NCBI RefSeq assembly: GCF_010993745.1
Contig: NZ_WOTN01000001.1
Span: 1,429,235 to 1,493,234 of the forward strand
From: Fodinicola acaciae
GTDB taxonomy: Bacteria; Actinomycetota; Actinomycetes; Mycobacteriales; HKI-0501
Direction: 5' to 3'
DNA: 64,000 bases
Shown: piece after piece, positions 60,467-64,000 of the stretch
How positions within the stretch are numbered: position 1 is the stretch's first letter
How the letters are laid out: each line of letters opens with the position of its first letter
Program-made: the position numbers and the translations under genes
The notes under the pieces: model-generated
What the model saw: the letters and a program-made list of their open reading frames with translations, nothing else
What the model was told of the DNA's origin: nothing
The model's database searches: none

Positions 60467-63171
60467 GATGGCTGATCCCCGCGCTGGCCGTGCTTCTGGT
60501 GTCCGGCATGGTCACCAACCCCGCGCCGTCCGCGGCCGCACCAGCCGGCCGGTTGACCGGCAGCGCGACGGCTTCGTCCGTCGCCGGCCCGGATTTCGTT
60601 GCTGACAAAGTAATCGACGACGATCCTCGCACCGGTTGGCAGGCCGGAGCAGGTGGCAGCCAGTGGCTGCGGGTCGACCTCGGCTGGCCGTACGCACTGA
60701 CCTCGGTACGGCAGACGTTCGGCGCGATCGACCTCTGGACGTTCACCGTTTCGGGATCGCTGAACGGATCCGACTGGGTCACGCTGATGGACCGCTCGAC
60801 CGGTCTCGCCGGCCAGACGTTCGCCACCAGCGTCAGCGGCACCTACCGGTACGTCCGCCTCACCGTCACCGGCGCCAAGCACGGACATCCCCCGTCCAGC
60901 AACGATTTCGTGCTGACCGGGTCGCGCGAGGCCGACATCGCGGCCGGTCGGCCAGTCGCCACCAGCAGCAACATTTCCGGTTACGAAGGCGGACACGCGG
61001 TCGACGGCGACACCTCCACCTACTGGTGCGCCGGCAGCGGGTCGCTGCCGCAGTGGCTCCAGGTGGATCTCGGCGCGCCGACCGCGATCACCGGCGTCGA
61101 GCAGGACTTCAAGGACTACGACCATGTCGCATTCGTCATCGAAGCGTCGAACGATCCTGACGCAAACTACGTTGCGCTCGTCGACCATCGGAGCGACAAC
61201 AGCTATGGCCAGAGCTTCCGCGACGCTGTTTCCGGCACGTACCGTTTCGTCCGCCTCACCGTCACCGGCACCGAACACGGTCACTGGGCCGGAAGCACCG
61301 GCTTCAAGGTTTTCGCGCCGATCCACGACAATCCGGCGCCGCGCGACCTCGCCGTCGGCGCCGTCGCGACCTCGTCCTCGCTGAGTGTCGGCTACGAGCC
61401 GTGGCATGCCCTCGACGCGTCGACCGGCCACTCCTGGATCGCGGCCGATCCGGGCAGCACTTTCGGCGTGGGACCACAGAAGCTGACCGTCGATCTGGGC
61501 AATGCCAGCCGGCTCACCGGCATCGAGCAGGCGTTTCTCGACAACGACACCTGGCATTTCGTCCTGGACGGATCGTTGGACGGCACGACCTGGCAGCGGC
61601 TGGTCGACCACGGCTCGGGCGCGGCCGGACAGGTGTTCTCCGACCAGGTGTCCGGCACCTACCGGTACGTACGGCTGACCATCGCCGGGCCGTCCGACTC
61701 CGGCAAGCATTGGCCGTGCAGCCAGGAACTGAAGATTTTCGGCTTCGGATCACCGGTGGCCAACCGGCGCTGGGTCGAGCATTCCGGACCGGTCATGCGT
61801 TATTACCCGAAGCATTACGGCACCAAGCTGACCACGATCATCGGCCAGCTGGACGGCCTGCAAGAGCAGGGATACCAGGCGATCGAGGTCGCCGCGCCGT
61901 ACGCCGGTCCGCGTACGCCGTGGGCCGGACTCGGCGCCACCGACAATTACGCCATCGACCCGTCGATCGGCACCATGGCCGATTTCGAGCAGCTCATCCG
62001 CGAAGTCCACAGCCGCGGCATGAAGATCAGCATGTTCGGCAACGTCGGCTACGCGAGCCCGCAGGCACCGTTCTGGTTGACAGCACAGGACGATCCCAAC
62101 AGCGCCGAACGAAAATGGTTCGACATCGTGCCGGCCGACGGGCCAGCGAGTTGCGACGAGACGGCACATCGATGGTGGAGCGACCGGGCGCACGGCTGCT
62201 ATTTCGCCTTCTGGACCGACCCCGCCGACGCCAACGCGCACATGCCCTCGTACAACTTCGCCAACCAGGAATGGCGCGACGAAGCGAGTCGTTATTTGGC
62301 ATTCTGGATGAACAAGGGGCTCGACGGCTTCGGAATGGACGCGCCGCGCGCGTATCTCAACATCAACGACGACATCAGCAATCGCTATCTGACCAATGTC
62401 CTCAACAACTACAACGCGTGGACGTTGCCGGAGGGCCTGCAGGCCAGCGCCGACGGTCCTGGCGATCTGCTGAACGGCGTGCCCGGGCTGCATTACAACA
62501 CGATCCAGGATCTTTACGTGAGCTGGTGGGGATGTGCCGATCCGTGCAGCCGCATCGTGCCGGCGATCAGGAATGGGGATCCGAGCCAGCTCGAGGATTT
62601 CTTCAAGGCCAGCCGCGACGCGATCAACCAGCAGGGCGGCGTGACGATGAGCATGCCGAGCTGGGACTCCGACATCAACCAGTCCGACGGCTCGACCGTG
62701 CCCGACCGCGTGCAGCCGGCGGACGTACGGTTGCTGGAAATGGCCACGATCGCCACGATGGGTGCGCAGTTTTATCTGCACAACGGCAATCACATGTATC
62801 TGCCGCAGGAGCGCACCATTCCGACCTGGACGGCCGACCAGCAGGCGATGGTCGGCAAGCTGCTCCGCGCGCAGAGCGACTATCCGGCGCTGGATCCGCG
62901 CGGCCTGCGCTGCCGGCTGCCGCTCGGCACCGACGACAGCCGGGCATACGCGTATCTGCGCACCGACAAGACCGGCGGCGTCCGCGCGATCGTCGTGCTG
63001 AACTTCCAGAACGCGCCGCTCACCGTGAAGGTGCCGGTCGGCAACGCCGGCATCGCCATCGGCCAGACGCCGGTCGACCTGATGGAAAACACGCCGGCGC
63101 CGCCGATCACCTCCAGCGACTACACCGTTTCGTTGCCGGCACGCGGCTTCACGATCCTGGCCGTACGCTGA
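60463..63171 (+). CDS. Secreted GH13-like glycosidase with three discoidin (F5/8 type C) domains
   Basis: A 902-residue secreted enzyme. Signal peptide (1-26) followed by three F5/8-type-C/CBM32-like domains (about 30-155, 160-290, 295-430), each ending SGTYRyVRLTvTG. A (beta/alpha)8 domain resembles GH13: YAIDPSIGTMADFEQLIREVHSRGMKISMF. Candidate acids are Asp626 (GFGMDAP), Glu657 (WTLPEGL) and Asp735 (MPSWDSD). A C-terminal beta domain ends in SLPARGFTILAV. ATG overlaps the LacI stop. Substrate unknown; the discoidin domains suggest a glycan-binding surface. Confidence 0.82.
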   Translation: MRWLIPALAVLLVSGMVTNPAPSAAAPAGRLTGSATASSVAGPDFVADKVIDDDPRTGWQAGAGGSQWLRVDLGWPYALTSVRQTFGAIDLWTFTVSGSLNGSDWVTLMDRSTGLAGQTFATSVSGTYRYVRLTVTGAKHGHPPSSNDFVLTGSREADIAAGRPVATSSNISGYEGGHAVDGDTSTYWCAGSGSLPQWLQVDLGAPTAITGVEQDFKDYDHVAFVIEASNDPDANYVALVDHRSDNSYGQSFRDAVSGTYRFVRLTVTGTEHGHWAGSTGFKVFAPIHDNPAPRDLAVGAVATSSSLSVGYEPWHALDASTGHSWIAADPGSTFGVGPQKLTVDLGNASRLTGIEQAFLDNDTWHFVLDGSLDGTTWQRLVDHGSGAAGQVFSDQVSGTYRYVRLTIAGPSDSGKHWPCSQELKIFGFGSPVANRRWVEHSGPVMRYYPKHYGTKLTTIIGQLDGLQEQGYQAIEVAAPYAGPRTPWAGLGATDNYAIDPSIGTMADFEQLIREVHSRGMKISMFGNVGYASPQAPFWLTAQDDPNSAERKWFDIVPADGPASCDETAHRWWSDRAHGCYFAFWTDPADANAHMPSYNFANQEWRDEASRYLAFWMNKGLDGFGMDAPRAYLNINDDISNRYLTNVLNNYNAWTLPEGLQASADGPGDLLNGVPGLHYNTIQDLYVSWWGCADPCSRIVPAIRNGDPSQLEDFFKASRDAINQQGGVTMSMPSWDSDINQSDGSTVPDRVQPADVRLLEMATIATMGAQFYLHNGNHMYLPQERTIPTWTADQQAMVGKLLRAQSDYPALDPRGLRCRLPLGTDDSRAYAYLRTDKTGGVRAIVVLNFQNAPLTVKVPVGNAGIAIGQTPVDLMENTPAPPITSSDYTVSLPARGFTILAVR

Positions 63172-63198
63172 CCCGCCGGACGGACAGACCAGCGAAAA

Positions 63199-63230
63199 CC
63201 CCTCTACCGGAGGTCGATCCGGTAGAGGGG
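63199..63230. terminator. Terminator hairpin after the glycosidase operon
   Basis: Perfect 12-bp arms CCCCTCTACCGG (63199-63210) and CCGGTAGAGGGG (63219-63230) with an 8-nt loop, 28 bp after the glycosidase stop and 43 bp before the stop of the convergent NlpC/P60 gene. It probably works in both directions. Confidence 0.85.
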
Positions 63231-63272
63231 TCAACCAGGCCTGGGCGTGCCTGGAAGCGGTGTTTCGCGCGG

Positions 63273-63779
63273 TCAGCTGCCGGTGATGTGCTTGTAGCGG
63301 TAGGGCTTGAAGGTGCCGTAGCCGGAGAAGTACGGGTAGGTGATCGTGCGGTGGTGGATGCCGCTGCCGGACAGCTCGTAGCCGACGTACGAGCTGTGCG
63401 CGCTGTTGGCCCACTTCTCGAAGATCGCCACGTGACCGGCGTTGCCCGGCGACTTGTTCAGCAGGATGTCACCGCGCTTCAGCTCACCCTTGGAGATGGC
63501 GTTGGAGATGCCCGGGAAACTCGGTGTGGTGAGGCCGGGCTTGGCCAGCCCCCACGTGTAGGAGACGTAGCCGGAGCAGTCGGTGCGATAGCCGTCGTGG
63601 CGGCCGCCCTGGTTGTACGTGACGTGGTCGTTGACCCATTTCTGGGCTCGCGAGATGACCGTCGCGCGGGACACCGCGGCGTCGGCGGCCGGGCTGACCG
63701 CGCTGATCACGCCGGCGGACACCGCGAGCGTGACGCCGGCGACGGCCAGCCGGCCGAGGACCCGCCTACTGATCTTCAT
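63273..63779 (-). CDS. Secreted NlpC/P60-type cysteine peptidase
   Basis: A 168-residue protein with a signal peptide (1-34, MKISRRVLGRLAVAGVTLAV) and a compact NlpC/P60 or amidase fold: catalytic Cys68 in RTDCSGYVSYTWGL and His116 in NAGHVAIFEKW. Likely a cell-wall or amide hydrolase. No cell-wall-binding domain is present. GAGGAG lies 11 nt before the ATG. It is convergent with the glycosidase operon. A LacI-type operator core lies 32 bp upstream. Confidence 0.8.
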   Translation of the reverse strand: MKISRRVLGRLAVAGVTLAVSAGVISAVSPAADAAVSRATVISRAQKWVNDHVTYNQGGRHDGYRTDCSGYVSYTWGLAKPGLTTPSFPGISNAISKGELKRGDILLNKSPGNAGHVAIFEKWANSAHSSYVGYELSGSGIHHRTITYPYFSGYGTFKPYRYKHITGS

Positions 63780-63810
63780 CTGAGCCGTTCTCCTCTCGCT
63801 GGGTGATCGG

Positions 63811-63822
63811 TGAAGCGCTTAC
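63811..63822. promoter_or_regulatory. Third LacI-type operator core
   Basis: TGAAGCGCTTAC, sharing the 11-base GAAGCGCTTAC with both operators of the lacI operon. It is placed 32-43 bp upstream of the NlpC/P60 start codon. The flanks differ (GCG/CGC arms are missing), so affinity would be lower. Confidence 0.5.
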
Positions 63823-63871
63823 AGCTAAGCCGGCTCGGATACAAATTTCCTACAAAATTCGACCATCATGA

Positions 63872-64000
63872 TTAATTCCCACGTTTACCAGGCGTAGTTT
63901 GGTCAATAACCCGGCAAGCTTGTGCGAGCCGGGTACCGTTTGCACCGAACGCCAGCTTTGCCGGTCCGAGCAGGGACTTTCCACGCCAACCGGGGTGAGC
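63872..64000 (-). CDS. Possible C-terminal end of an unknown gene
   Basis: An open frame of 42 codons enters from the right edge and stops at TAA (63874-63872). It reads AHPGWRGKSLLGPAKLAFG, ends TTPGKRGN, and looks protein-like but unfamiliar. Third-position G+C is lower than in neighbouring genes, and a 7-bp hairpin ACCCGGC/GCCGGGT (63909-63934) lies inside it. It may instead be an untranslated leader of the NlpC gene. Unrecognised. Confidence 0.3.
   Translation of the reverse strand, partial: AHPGWRGKSLLGPAKLAFGANGTRLAQACRVIDQTTPGKRGN

Noticed and set aside
1-64000. CRISPR arrays, tRNA/rRNA genes, prophage, origin of replication
   Set aside because: Scanned for regularly spaced repeats, cloverleaf-like sequences, phage structural genes and DnaA-box clusters; none seen.

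Overview
This is a GC-rich (roughly two thirds G+C) actinobacterial chromosome segment. The evidence is the gene content (PAC2 proteasome-chaperone family, an F420-type Ddn oxidoreductase, an LCP cell-wall ligase, MprAB-like and NarL-like two-component pairs, SigE-like ECF sigma, WYL, HxlR and LacI regulators, DUF222/HNH), frequent GTG starts, 4-bp ATGA/GTGA start/stop overlaps, and several probably leaderless starts. I cannot name the genus. There are about 58 genes, most of them complete. I see no tRNA, rRNA, CRISPR array, prophage or replication origin.

0-10.3 kb: the 5' end of metH, a PAC2 gene, an orphan NarL-type response regulator, a WYL regulator, a peptide/nickel-type ABC importer (lipoprotein, two permeases, and one protein fusing both ATPases), then an SRPBCC gene and an ArsR-SRPBCC fusion with two operator palindromes on its own promoter. 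10.35-10.98 kb is a non-coding element with inverted ends.

11-20.4 kb: an SDR, a short glycosyltransferase, an MprAB-like two-component pair, a MerR/methyltransferase divergent pair around a perfect palindrome, a YciI/prim-pol-like operon, a second methyltransferase, a DHA2 efflux pump and an aldo/keto reductase. 20.5-22.6 kb is decayed: an IS3-type transposase remnant followed by a frameshifted DUF222/HNH gene.

22.7-36.6 kb: a DHA2 pump, a CDF metal exporter, a SpoU-type RNA methyltransferase, a SHOCT membrane protein, an EamA/Lrp divergent pair, a second repeat copy, an aldo/keto reductase/LysR divergent pair, and a cydA-cydB-cydD-cydC-DUF2269 operon. That operon should supply a terminal oxidase plus its thiol/heme exporter, but CydA lacks residues linked to quinol binding. 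36.6-37.0 kb is non-coding with another repeat copy.

37-50.3 kb: a NarL-type two-component system, a HAD phosphatase, an MBL hydrolase, an imine-reductase-like gene divergent from an HxlR regulator across a clear operator, an FAD oxidoreductase coupled to a lipase-maturation-factor-like membrane protein, an ECF sigma factor coupled to a membrane-anchored beta-propeller protein, and hrpA.

50.3-64 kb: a Ddn-type oxidoreductase, a three-gene acyl-CoA operon (dehydrogenase, hydratase, SDR), a secreted GH172 enzyme with FnIII and FG-GAP repeats, an LCP protein, a secreted metzincin, a third repeat copy, and a LacI regulator with tandem operators leading into a secreted GH13-like glycosidase with three discoidin domains. 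A secreted NlpC/P60 peptidase follows, and its upstream region carries the same operator core.

The most unusual material is non-coding: a modular repeat family (copies near 10.4, 27.9, 36.7 and 59.2 kb) with conserved ends and a 67-nt core that can fold in mutually exclusive ways.
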